In this document: piece after piece, positions 1 through 14,406 of the stretch
How the letters are laid out: the number at the start of each line of letters is the position of its first letter
Numbering within the stretch: position 1 is the first letter of the stretch
Source of the DNA: Phellopilus nigrolimitatus
Taxonomy: Eukaryota > Basidiomycota > Agaricomycetes > Hymenochaetales > Hymenochaetaceae
Length of the DNA stretch: 30,608 bases
Reading direction: 5' to 3'
Assembly (NCBI GenBank): GCA_021029095.1
Contig: JAJOHG010000307.1
Location: forward strand, 1 to 30,608
Made by a program: the position numbers and the translations under genes
The notes under the pieces: generated by a model
Databases searched by the model: none
What the model saw: only the letters and a program-made list of their open reading frames with translations
Told to the model about the DNA's origin: nothing

Positions 1-241
1 GCTCTCTGACATCTTTTTTTTCTTTCCGCCGATTTGTTTCCAATGGATTGTAAGCTGACGCGTGCCATAGCAGACGCGAGCCAGACCGGATCTTCCAGAA
101 GGGCAAAGAGAAAGGGGCCTGTTTCTACGCGAGACTTCATGTTCTCCTTTTCTCTTTAATTAGTTTCTACTCGTATAGATCCTCAGCCGGTTTCTAGTGG
201 GCAGTCCAGCCTCTTGATCCGCACATGACGATGCAACTAGG

Positions 242-2666
242 GTACGGCGTCAGCGTCATGCCCATTCAAGAGGGTGTGTCTATCATTCACCCGATGGGCT
301 ACTCGTATCCCATACAAATGCAAATGCACCAGCTCGGGTGGGTATGCCCGTCGCCGTCCCGGTTTCCCATAGCCAGCAAAACGCGAAGTGGTTCCCGGAG
401 TGCAGTTCGCGCGTGCATGTCCGCCCGCTACCGTTCAGACGCATTTCCACGGTGCGTGAGCTGCACGCGCAGGTGGGCGGGCGATACGTGCCGTTTTCAG
501 AACATCCGTATTTTATTGCGCGATGCGAACAAAATCTTGTTGCAGTCGGCTTCCAACCTCTTACCGCGAAGGCAGAGTGCACGCAGATGATCTACCCGGA
601 TGAATGGAACATTGTTTTGGAGAAACGACATGTGAATAGGATAATGGCAAGTGTTTTATTTTTGTTGATGCTCGTCTACACAATTTACTGACAGCCCGCT
701 GTACACAGAAAACTGTCGCGGTCGCCCTTCTGCCACATCTACAGAAGGAACAAGCGCATCAGAATCTCGGTAGCGTAGTAAAAAGGCAGCGTGAGACTGA
801 TGTCCGCGCAACGTGCGGTGCGTATGCTCTTTCTTTGGTGATCTCGACCTATCACCTGACCTTCCTCCTTTTTTTTCCCGAACGTTAGACACTTGCATGA
901 CCTCGCTTTTCTCCAGCAGCTGGATGTGCCGACAATGCGGACGTGAGGCTTGCGAAGAGTGTTATCAGACTATATATCGACTCACCGCGGACTCGACGCC
1001 ATCGCCGACGCCGACGCCGACGCCAACCGGAAACAAACCAGGAAAAGGGTCGGGCACAAGTGGAGCGACTCAGCGCGCGACAATGAAGGAGCGTCATGCG
1101 TCTTCGAATCCGTTTTTCCTGAGTTGTAACAGGAAGGCGTTGCATGGCGTTCACACGTTTAATCCTGTAACGCGCTTTGTGCAGGGTGAGTTGGACGACG
1201 CAGTCAAGGAGATGCTGAGGTTAGCCGGTGAGGGCGAGAAAGGGCAGGATGCGGACGCGAATACAAAAGAAAGGACAGAAGGAGCCGATCCAGCCGAGAA
1301 GAGCGAGCGTGAGGGGGAAGAACATCGAGAAGTGGTCAAGGGAGAAAATGCAATGGACATCGATGCGCGCGTCTCTACTGCGTCTACGAGCAACTTGACC
1401 ACTACACATAGTCTCACTCCGGACGTTTACGATGACGGTGTTTGCACACTGGTCTCAAACCCTATCCCGCCTTCCCTCTCTACTTCTTCCGTTTCTTTAT
1501 CCCACTCGCCTCCTATGTCTCCAGAACCGCTCCCAGTGCCGTCTTGGCCCGTCCCATACTACACTGCGGAGAGCCTAACAGAACAGGTATTCGCGGCGCA
1601 GTGGGCGCGTGGGACGCCGCTCATTGTTACAGGCCTGCTTGAGCGCTTCAGTCTGCGCTGGACGCCTGAATACTTCGTGAATACGTACGGCGCGCAGCCG
1701 TGCATTATTATCGAGTGCGAAAGCAACGCAAATAAGAAGGTGACAGTGGGCGAATTTTTCAGCAACTTCGGCCAGTACGAGGGTAGAACGGAGTTCTGGA
1801 AGTTGAAGGTCTGTCTACGATACCCAATATGATTATACACATCACATTAATCTCAGATCCTTTCTCAGGATTGGCCGCCGTCGTCGGATTTTAAGTCAGC
1901 GTTTCCAGAGCTGTATGACGACTTTAGTCGTGCTGTCCCGATACCTAACTATTCGAGGCGGGACGGTACAATGAACATCGCCTCTCACTTCCCCTCAAAC
2001 ACCGTTGCACCAGATCTCGGGCCTAAAATGTACAATGCCTACGCAGCAAACGACAATCCAGGGAGCAAGGGCTCGACTCGGTTGCACATGGACATGGCGG
2101 ACGCGGTGAACATCATGCTCCATGCAGAGCCCACCGCCACCGGTGATCCTGGTTGTGCCGCTTGGGACTTGTTCCGCGCGGAGGACTCTATTCACCTGCG
2201 CGCATTTTTCAAGCGGCATTTCAAAGGCCAGTACCAGAACGACCCTATCCATGCGCAGACGTTCTACCTCGACGCAAATTTGCGCAAGCAGCTTTACGAT
2301 GAGATGGGCGTGCGTAGCTTCCGTATCTATCAGCGCCCAGGCGAGGCGGTGTTCATCCCGGCCGGGTGCGCGCACCAGGTGTGCAACCTCGCGGATAGCA
2401 TTAAGGTTGCATGTGACTTCGTGAGCCCAGAGAATGTCGAGCGGTGCGAGACGCTCACACGCGAGTTCCGCGCGCAGAACCAAAGCCTCGTGTGGAAGGA
2501 GGACGTGCTGCAGCTGCGCTCGATGATGTGGTTTGCATGGCTATCGTGTCGACAGCAGCAAGCGAAGTGGACGAGTGAAGAAAAGGGGACAGGGGAACCC
2601 TCGACTTCCGTCGCGACGGAGGTAGAAATTGAAGCCGGAAACGCTGACCAGTCTAATGCATTCTGA
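242..2666 (+). CDS. KDM3/JHDM2-like JmjC-domain histone demethylase (5' end unresolved)
   Basis: Probable Fe(II)/2-oxoglutarate-dependent lysine demethylase acting on chromatin in the nucleus. My model joins 242-631, 709-817, 889-1808 and 1869-2666 (stop). The last two junctions are firm: splicing 817 to 889 creates the KDM3-type zinc finger DTCMTSLFSSSWMCRQCGRE followed by ACEEC, and the 60-base intron 1809-1868 lies between codons. A long Ser/Pro/acidic low-complexity stretch (about 1000-1530) separates the finger from the JmjC domain. The Fe ligands are visible: HMD at 2085-2093 and a second His at 2373-2375 (CAHQVCN). The frame 5' of 631 (MPVAVPVSHSQQNAKWFPEC and onward) is open back to 218 but has no in-frame ATG before 344, so an upstream exon exists or the gene is 5' incomplete. 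An ATG at 43 opening MDCKLTRAIADAS is a candidate first exon, but its donor would be weak. The intron after 631 could instead run 651-694. Family call is firm; the start is not. Confidence 0.8.
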
Positions 2667-3086
2667 AATGTTCTGTCCATCTGCTCATCGCTGTTTTGTT
2701 AACTCCAGGTTTTTTTGATTCTTATTCCTCACTAATATGGGTATTGGTTGCATGTAGCAAGTTGAACGTTGTTCTTGCCTGTACAAGTAGTAAAAGCTCC
2801 GTCACGTTTTCACAATGCTTTGCGAAATGAATTTTGTACTTATTATTTCCTTCTGCGCTTTGCGCTGAGACATCGACGCAATGTAACACTATTTCAGAAA
2901 TATTCCTGGTAGTATGGCTTTCAGGTTTTGTGAATTTGGCTGTCTTAAACCTTATCTAGCCGGACTTTATCTGATAACGTTTATGATCCTTGCATAATGC
3001 TTTTCGATATCGACTTTGTATATCGATTCACGCAGCTTATTTTCTCCTTTCCCAAGTTAAACGTTCGCGTCTAATCCAGAATTTAT
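2667..3086. other. Intergenic: demethylase 3' end and TAD2 upstream region
   Basis: AT-richer 420-base interval between two genes on the same strand. It should hold the 3' UTR of the JmjC gene and the promoter of the deaminase gene. I see no open frame, repeat or RNA gene. Confidence 0.6.
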
Positions 3087-3998
<912 letters not shown>

Positions 3999-4943
3999 TC
4001 CCAGGGCGCAGCACATCGGTATAGGCGACGTCCAGGCAGGGGCGTTCCCTCCTTAGCCTCCAGTTTCTCTTTCCCTCCCCCCTCCCCCCATATTCTCGCC
4101 GAATTTTCCCGGCGGACCATGCACGCAACCCGCGTTCTATTTTGTTGCCACCCTCTACTGCTTCGCCCGCTCTATCCGAGCACATCACCCCCTGTTCGCT
4201 CAACGCAATTCTCCGCCTCTTGTCCTTCGCCACGTAAAACTAGCGCGCCAGGACAGGGGTGCCCGGGGGCCCTCCAGACCACTAGACGGGCGGGGAGACA
4301 CGGCTGGCGCACTAACTGCTATGGCGATTCTGGCTTCGCGCCTTCGCACTGATAAGCGTCGTTCCGTCCGCCTTGTTCTCGTGCGTCTGCTGCTCCACCC
4401 GTCGACCCTGGCTCCTTCTGTTCGGGCAGAACTTTTCGGGTTATGCGGCCTGGACGAGTGGCACCAAGAAGCCCGGCGCGTGCGAACGATTGATCGTCGT
4501 CGCCGCGGTTCGGGATCTGGATTTTGGACAGCGGACAGCGGAATGCGTGCGCGTTGCAGTTCTTGCTGCAATTTGTCGCCAACACTTGCATCGCGCCTGG
4601 ACGCGTTTCGCGATAAACAGATCTCCGCTGTTCGTTGAAATCGAAGCTTGCCGCATTCGCTCACGCGCTTCCAACAACCGTATTAAGGCACCTGGGCACC
4701 CGCAGACCCAATTTATCCGTGTCCTCGAAATCAAAATAAACGGCCTGGAAAAAATAAGGCGGTGCGCAGCTTGACGTGTGGTTCTGTGTGATACTGTACC
4801 TTGAAAAAAAAAATCTCAGTGAGCAGGGCGTCCCGGCGGGCGGCCGCCGCTTCTTTCGAGCAGGCGTGCGAAAGCGAAGCCGCGCTGGAATTCGAAGACG
4901 TCGCTGAGCGTCACAACGGCGGACGCGCGGAGTCGGCGCCGTC

Positions 4944-5340
4944 GGAGGGCGATTGCATGCAGCGGAACGTCAGACAGAAGCTGGAGACGGCCGCTCCTGG
5001 CTAGGGCAGACGCTAGAATTTGCGATGCTGGCGCCGCGGCTTTACACGAACTGGGCGCCTTCGACTTACGTGTGTCTTCGGCGCTTTTTGCCCGCCCGCT
5101 GTGCATCCAGAAACGGTGCAGGCGGTGGAGGGCGATCGTGTGCGACGCAGAAGCTGGAGACCGCCAAGTCTGGCTAGAGCAGACGGCTGAATTGGCGATG
5201 CTACCGCCGCGGCCTTGCAGAACTCGACGCCTTCGGCTTCTGTGTCCCGCTGGGTACTAAACGCTACGACAGAATCGGCGGAACTGGCGTCGCACCTTTG
5301 AATGAGCATGAACGCCTTCGACTTCCGCGTCCCGCTAGGA
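4944..5340. repeat. Degenerate tandem duplication, period about 173 bp
   Basis: Anchors recur in the same order at near-constant spacing. GGAGGGCGAT lies at 4944 and 5127, GAAGCTGGAGAC near 4978 and 5151, GGCTAG-GCAGACG near 4999 and 5173, GCGATGCT near 5022 and 5195, and CGCCTTCG near 5056 and 5229. A third, partial copy of the last block (CGCCTTCGACTTCCGCGTCC, ending near 5340) follows. Copies differ by many substitutions and small indels, so the duplication is old. No coding function is evident. Confidence 0.6.
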
Positions 5341-6022
5341 CCTAAACGTCACTTCTTTGCATGCTTCTCGTCCGTCCGCTAGCGCGATTCGGGCAATGCG
5401 TAGTGTTTCAGGATGTTGGTGCATCTGATAATGGTCATGGCCGTTATCCAGGGACTCGGGACCATCGGATGTCAAGAGTCAATGCTCGTGGACGGCTCCT
5501 CGCCTTCCGCGTATTTTTGCCCATACAGTCGATATTCCGATAATGATTGTGACACATGCGACTGGTCGAAAATGAAATGAGTATCGCATTTCAGCGGACT
5601 TGGTCAGAATCACGCCGTTTCGCGTTCACCGTCTCGCATTGGACAGCGCCGGAACCCTTCCTGTAGCCTCCGCTGCTTGCAATATAATTACGCGGGTCTT
5701 GTTATCACGTTTTACTTCAGATAAGAGACGGTTATACAGCGACTACCGACTGCAGACACAAATAAGAGTGAATATGTTATCGATAAGCCCGGTCGTCGAG
5801 AGACGGAATACAATGGAAATGACGCACGAGCAGGTGGACGGGACACCTGACTGCCCACAGCCGAGCGTCGTCGCTGTTTGCCATCCAAATGCTCGTCACT
5901 ACCTGTCGCCTCCCTCCTCTTCGAAGTCTAAGTATTAAGTATCATGGGACGTCCTTGACGGCGGTCTCCGTCTTGTGAAGCCTCTCTAGAGCCTACATGT
6001 GTGAAATACATGAAACGCAGAT

Positions 6023-6040
6023 GGGGGGGGGGGGGGGGGG
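6023..6040. repeat. Homopolymer run of 18 G
   Basis: Uninterrupted G run between ATG-like and TTG sequence in non-coding DNA. Its true length is hard to determine by any sequencing method. Confidence 0.9.
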
Positions 6041-6546
6041 TTGTTTCGCGTGCGGATGCTGACGATGAAGTTGATACAGTGAGGTTGCACGTCTTCTCGA
6101 TGAAAATAAAAACCTGGTCTCTGGTCCCTGGTCAAAGCTATTACTTACAACATGCTCTGCCAGGAGGTAAAATTACATGGTACATAGTAGATTAATTGTG
6201 TGTACAAACGGCCTCAGACAGTTACACTGATGACTGCGGCTTGCTCACAGAACCGAACTCAACCGCATGGTCGATCTAGTTTTACATGTATAGAAGTTGT
6301 CACTGTGAAAAATCATACCGGCTTGTGCGTACGAAACCACGCCTCTGGCCAATACCTGTCTTGAATAACTGTAGACATGTATATCCAAACTTCTAATACA
6401 GTAGTGTCTCAAGGAACGGCACTCTAGGCTGAAATTACTAAATGTCCGCAGATGATCATCCAGTGCTTGATGAATTCGTATAAGATTAGCTCCCAGTACC
6501 CAGAAACCAGGGAGAAGGGAGCAACAATGCGATGAAATATCCGACA

Positions 6547-7658
6547 CTAATCTTTGCCGTGAAGAAAGAGCTCTTTGAGAATACGAGCAGTGTCGTCTGG
6601 GCTTGTAACAGAGTGGCCAATCGTCCTCGAGTCCGTAAAGATCTCATAGTCATTCCCGCCCTAAATCGAGGCAAAGGAGTTGGAATGAGAATAAGCAGGT
6701 AAAGCTGGAGCATACCTTATACGTCTTGTCTCCAAAGAAATGGATTTCTTCAAATCCCTCGTTGCGCACGTGCTCCAGGCAGTACGTCTTATCCCAGCCG
6801 CGAGGGAAAACATCGAAGGAGATCTGGCCACCGATGGAGTATGTGAGGCCATAGTCCGCAAATTTTTCGCGGAGGACGTCCACAAACGCAGAGCGGAGTT
6901 TTTGCTCCTGTAGAAAGGCGGTTTCAATACAGACACCAGAATAGATAGCGAAAACAGACTTTATCGTATTTTTCGAATTGGTTCCGCTCCTCGACGCTGA
7001 TAAAAGTAAAAGCTGGCATTTAAATCGAGGAAACGCGCTGGAGAACGAACGGACCTTGCGTTTCGTCCAATGGGGCTGACGTTTATCATGCCGTTACGGA
7101 ACTCGACGAATGTACCTCTAGCGATGGGCTGAGTCCGTCCATAAGCGATATATACGATGCACGCTTGTCCTTACCGTTTGATCGGAATGTCCATGTCGGC
7201 GACATAATGAAGAATAAAGTTGACTAGTTTCTTGTACTTGTCCTCGCCGAGGAAGTTGATGAAGGACTGCGATGCAAGCTGCTTCCCTAGTCTATACGCA
7301 GTCAGGCCATTCTCAGCGAATGCAAAGTCGAAGTCATTGACGGCTAACCCCAAACAGTAGATCATATATAAATATATATATACACGAATGAAATACGTAG
7401 AAGGGGCGCACCGTTTTCGCCAAGCTGCTCCTGGATTTTTGAAAGATCGGAGCCACCCACGAAACCGGTCGCAACCTCCTTGCGAAGGTCGCGCAACAAG
7501 TTGATCATATCTGGAGACGCGCTCTATGCGTAGATCAGCGCGCGCGAAAAAGATGCTGGGTGAAGACCACGGACGCGTCTGGCTGGAGAAAGCGTGCCAT
7601 CGACATCGAAGAGGACCAGTTTTTTGTGCTTGCGGTCCGCAAAATCGGGGGAGACCAT
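6547..7658 (-). CDS. SEC53: Phosphomannomutase (Sec53/PMM type)
   Basis: Converts mannose-6-phosphate to mannose-1-phosphate in the cytosol, feeding GDP-mannose for N-glycans, O-mannosylation and GPI anchors. Seven exons on the minus strand: 7658-7575, 7523-7412, 7343-7175, 7117-7055, 6996-6960, 6907-6716 and 6660-6547. All introns are 51-68 bases with GT..AG ends and compatible phases, giving 256 residues (yeast Sec53 has 254). HAD-superfamily motifs are intact: LFDVDGT with nucleophile Asp18 and acid/base Asp20, [51 protein letters not shown] and HFFGDKT followed after a splice by GGNDYEI. The start gives [14 protein letters not shown], right at the expected family position. A CT repeat (minus strand) sits just upstream of the ATG and a MITE-like palindrome begins about 260 bases upstream. 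Confidence 0.96.
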
Positions 7659-7670
7659 GGTTGCAGTTTA

Positions 7671-7681
7671 GAGAGAGAGAG
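7671..7681 (-). promoter_or_regulatory. CT-repeat in 5' leader of the phosphomannomutase gene
   Basis: On the minus strand this reads as an uninterrupted CT repeat 13-23 bases before the ATG. Pyrimidine-rich tracts near the transcription start are common in filamentous fungal promoters. Its role here is inferred from position only. Confidence 0.35.
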
Positions 7682-7917
7682 CGTTGCTGCGCAGCGATGT
7701 CGATCGGTTGCCGAAACGGGGAGGCGCGTATAGCCACGTGCCACAGCCAACCTTGACGATTGGTGAGGCAACGCCTGCCAAAACGTGTGCACGCTTTGTA
7801 ATCTGACAAATGATCAGCACATGCCAATAAATAAAAAACAGGGGTTGTTGGACTCTCCGGAGTTACTGCTTCGCTAAATTATGGGTAAGTTTTGAAAGAG
7901 GATGTGTTATTTTCTCT

Positions 7918-8405
7918 TACAGGGTTTCCGGAAAACCTTGTCAGTACTCACTTTTTTTCTCAACTTTTGTACCGTGTCCTCATTTGGTAGTAATTACTCA
8001 AAATGGTAGTAATTACTCAAATTGGTAGTAATTTCTTAATCCGGTTGCTGGCATACGCGGGTGATCGGCGCGTGGGTCCGAGGTGCGAAAGACTTCAGTA
8101 ATACATGTACTCATGCTCCTCTGAAAGATTAGCGAAGACATAAAAAGTGCACGATAAAAATATATGATAGTTTTCATGTTGCCAATGACATTTGGGAAAT
8201 ATTCGACTTTTTGAAAGCCTGGAGAGACTGAAAGTGCAATGGCTTGACCGCGCGCCGATCACCCGCGTATGCCAGCAACCGGATTAAGAAATTACTACCA
8301 ATTTGAGTAATTACTACCATTTTGAGTAATTACTACCAAATGGGGATACGGTACAAAAGTTGAGAAAAAAAGTGAGTACTGACAAGGTTTTCCGGAAACC
8401 CTGTA
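7918..8405. mobile_element. MITE-like non-autonomous DNA element with 155-bp inverted arms
   Basis: The arms 7918-8072 and 8251-8405 are inverted copies with only two mismatches (in the GTACCG..TCC..CATTTGG block), about 98.7% identity. The outer ends read TA-CAGGGTTTCCGG and CCGGAAACCCTG-TA, so a 484-bp element flanked by a TA dinucleotide is the simplest reading, as expected for Tc1/mariner-type insertion. Each arm contains three tandem 19-bp units beginning GGTAGTAATT (7986, 8005 and 8024 in the left arm). The 178-base centre has no meaningful open frame and no transposase. High arm identity indicates recent insertion or recent arm homogenisation. It lies upstream of the phosphomannomutase gene. 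Confidence 0.85.
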
Positions 8406-8551
8406 AATACAAGATGACAATTTAGACATTTCAAGGACTGAATGGCTGCTCGGAGATTATTTGATTATTACATGGATGAGGTTTACTTTGAATCATATAT
8501 TAAAAAGTGCATAAGTGGTGTGAGAGGCTGTAGAAAGTTCCAATATTGCAG

Positions 8552-9324
8552 GGTCAATGGGACACCAAATCGCCATCGCGAACTCAACCACATTTTGCCC
8601 CTTTTTTACAAAACAAAAAATACTAGCAGGTAAAAAAACTACTTTAGAATGTCCTTGCAGAATTTTGTGTAAAAATAAGAAGATACGAAAGAGGTACGGT
8701 GAAAACAAAAAGTTGTGACGTTTTGCTCACAGCTCAATGGGACAGTAGCTTTCCCACGACCCTGACCACAATAGTAGAGTAACTACGAGTGGTACCGGCC
8801 ACCAGATAATATGGTAAGTGCATGTACTGGTAGCTACAGATGTCCTCTTCATGAATATGCTTATGACCGTGGATTTATATAATGTTGAGTAATTAAATTA
8901 TTTTCGAAGCCATCTAGGACACAATGGGACTTCTGTAACACCTGTGACCTCTTGATAGGATAGTGCATACATGTATATACTGTCAACCTCGAGATTTGTT
9001 CAAGTTCTCCTTCATATAATATCATGCTTATGTTACAGAAATATTCTCCTCTCATTATATGAAAAATTAGTGCAGATCCTAAGGGAGAAAATGAGTGCAG
9101 AAGGCAGAATGTATTGTGTCACACCAAGTTGCAGTTACCATTTTAGTACAATTTGACAGTATTTTGAGCATTGCTCAAGAAATACTGAGCCTGGCTGGCT
9201 CACACTTGATATACAGTACTTTGGTATGCATTAAAGCTCAAAATCACAAGAATAATAAGAAAAAATGGTTGAGAAATGAGTGTTTTAGGCGGGTGTCCCA
9301 TTGAGTGGTGGTGTCCCATTGACC
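8552..9324. mobile_element. Possible degenerate element with CAATGGGACA subterminal motifs
   Basis: GGTCAATGGGACACC at 8552-8566 is exactly inverted as GGTGTCCCATTGACC at 9310-9324. Further copies of CAATGGGAC(A) occur on the plus strand at 8735 and 8922, and on the minus strand at 9294-9303. Three copies in one orientation to the left and two in the other to the right is the layout of subterminal repeats in a non-autonomous transposon. The right side continues outward to GACTGTACA, which in reverse begins TGTACAGTC, like many Tc1/pogo ends, but no matching left terminus is clear. There is no transposase frame. The boundaries are tentative. Confidence 0.4.
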
Positions 9325-9345
9325 GGTGAATGACTGTACATGTAG

Positions 9346-9457
9346 TTGCCGCTTGAGCAGGTTTGTTTTGTACTATTGCCGCTTTGGGAGTGTATTTTCG
9401 GATTTGCAGTGTTGCCGCTTTTGGATGTGCATTTAAGGATTTGCAGAATTGCCGCTT
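9346..9457 (+). repeat. Degenerate TTGCCGCTT direct repeats
   Basis: Four exact copies of TTGCCGCTT start at 9346, 9376, 9412 and 9449 (spacing 30, 36 and 37). They are joined by related sequence (GATTTGCAG twice, GAGCAGG/GGGCAGG at the outer copies). The block starts about 20 bases right of the CAATGGGACA region and may be part of the same old insertion. Confidence 0.55.
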
Positions 9458-10624
9458 GGGCAGGTTGACCGAGGAAGGGAAATTGATGGATGACTAAATG
9501 CGCATTTTAGTCAGCGGTGACTAATCATGATAAACTTTTGATGTGGCTGTGTCTCAAGTGGCGTTGCCTAATTGCATTATGAATCGAAAGGCAGACGGGT
9601 GCGAAAACGAGTGATTTTCTAAATAGCAAGATTCAAGGCACGCTGGTGCGCGATCTGCAGAGATAAGTGTTGCATGTGCGTCGCGGGGGCCGCTTGTGAA
9701 AAGGGGAAAAAAGACGCGGACGTTCCTGAAAACTGGACATTCATAATTAATTGCGAAGGAGACTAAGTACGAGCAGGAGAATTAGAAGCCGGGTGAGGTG
9801 AGCCTGGTGAGGCGAGATGAAGTGGGGTGAGCGAGGACATTTACTGTTGGCGTTTGGGATCCAGAAGGCGGTTGGAAGGAATTCTGGACGGAAGGGGATG
9901 GTGATGGCAGCGCGGGGAACATAAATATAGGATGATGAGGGAATGGATGGCGTGAACTTGTGGGGGAGTAAAATTCATCAAGCTTGGAGACGAGATCTGG
10001 ACGAGACAGGTGCCGAAGATAAGTACGGGCAAACAGGGGCCTGGCACCGACGACTATAAAACCTGCAACCTCGGCGACGCCTCCAGCTCGCCTCCTTCCG
10101 GTCGTCGACCCGACCCGTCACACGTGTCCCTAAAGGTGCTGCGGAGCTGAAAAATGGAGTCACGGTCACAGAACGGTGTGGGCGAGAGAGTCGCGAGTGT
10201 CGAGCCATCAACGCAGAACGGCGAACGGCGTCAACGGCAACAAGTCAAGTCGAGGTCGAGTCAATTCGAGCCAAGCACCGTCCATCCCACAGCCCACGCA
10301 GTGTGTTTAATCCTAACCTTTTTTCGCGGCATTTCTCGTCTTTTTTTCTTCTTTTTTTTTCCTGCGCGGGCCATCGCAACCAGCCCACCCTCGGCAACCG
10401 TCCTTCCATCCGTCCGACCGACCCCCGATCAATCACACCCATCTCTTTTACTTTCGTGCCAGGCCAAGTGTGTGTGCGCACCCTTCGCCACACACTCATT
10501 CCGTCCGTTTCCACTTAGAAACGCGCGCGATCGCCGCCACCGCCGGGTGCTCTTGCCGCGAATCTTGTCGTAGCTGCACCGCCCGCTCTGAGTCTCACTG
10601 ACCGCCGCCGTTTCGCGCCCTGGC
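9458..10624. other. Upstream region of the SSXT-like gene
   Basis: No open frame of interest. From about 9790 the plus strand is G-rich with repeated GGTGAG-type words, and from about 10310 it becomes strongly pyrimidine-rich with several T runs and dispersed CCGTCC-type words. This is the usual look of a fungal promoter and long 5' leader. Confidence 0.5.
10055..10061 (+). promoter_or_regulatory. TATA-like box
   Basis: TATAAAA on the plus strand in the context CGACTATAAAACCTG. It lies about 560 bases before the ATG of the SSXT-like gene, so it would imply a leader of roughly 500 bases, or a leader intron. Positional evidence only. Confidence 0.3.

Positions 10625-14406
<3,782 letters not shown>

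Larger units (their letters stand above)
3999..6546. other. Gene-poor region, 2.5 kb
   Basis: No frame here looks coding. Short overlapping open frames occur on both strands around 4200-5300, which GC-rich DNA produces by chance, and none shows family motifs or plausible splicing. The interval holds a degenerate tandem duplication (4944-5340) and an 18-G run (6023-6040), listed separately. It ends at the 3' end of the phosphomannomutase gene. Confidence 0.5.

Noticed and set aside
4200..4800. Overlapping open frames on both strands of the TAD2-SEC53 interval
   Set aside because: Arg/Ser/Ala-rich composition in every frame, no conserved motif, no consistent exon structure. Expected by chance in GC-rich DNA.
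8442..8633. Short frame between the two repeat elements, considered as a transposase remnant
   Set aside because: Only 63 codons, no DDE or helix-turn-helix pattern, and it overlaps the repeat motif itself.
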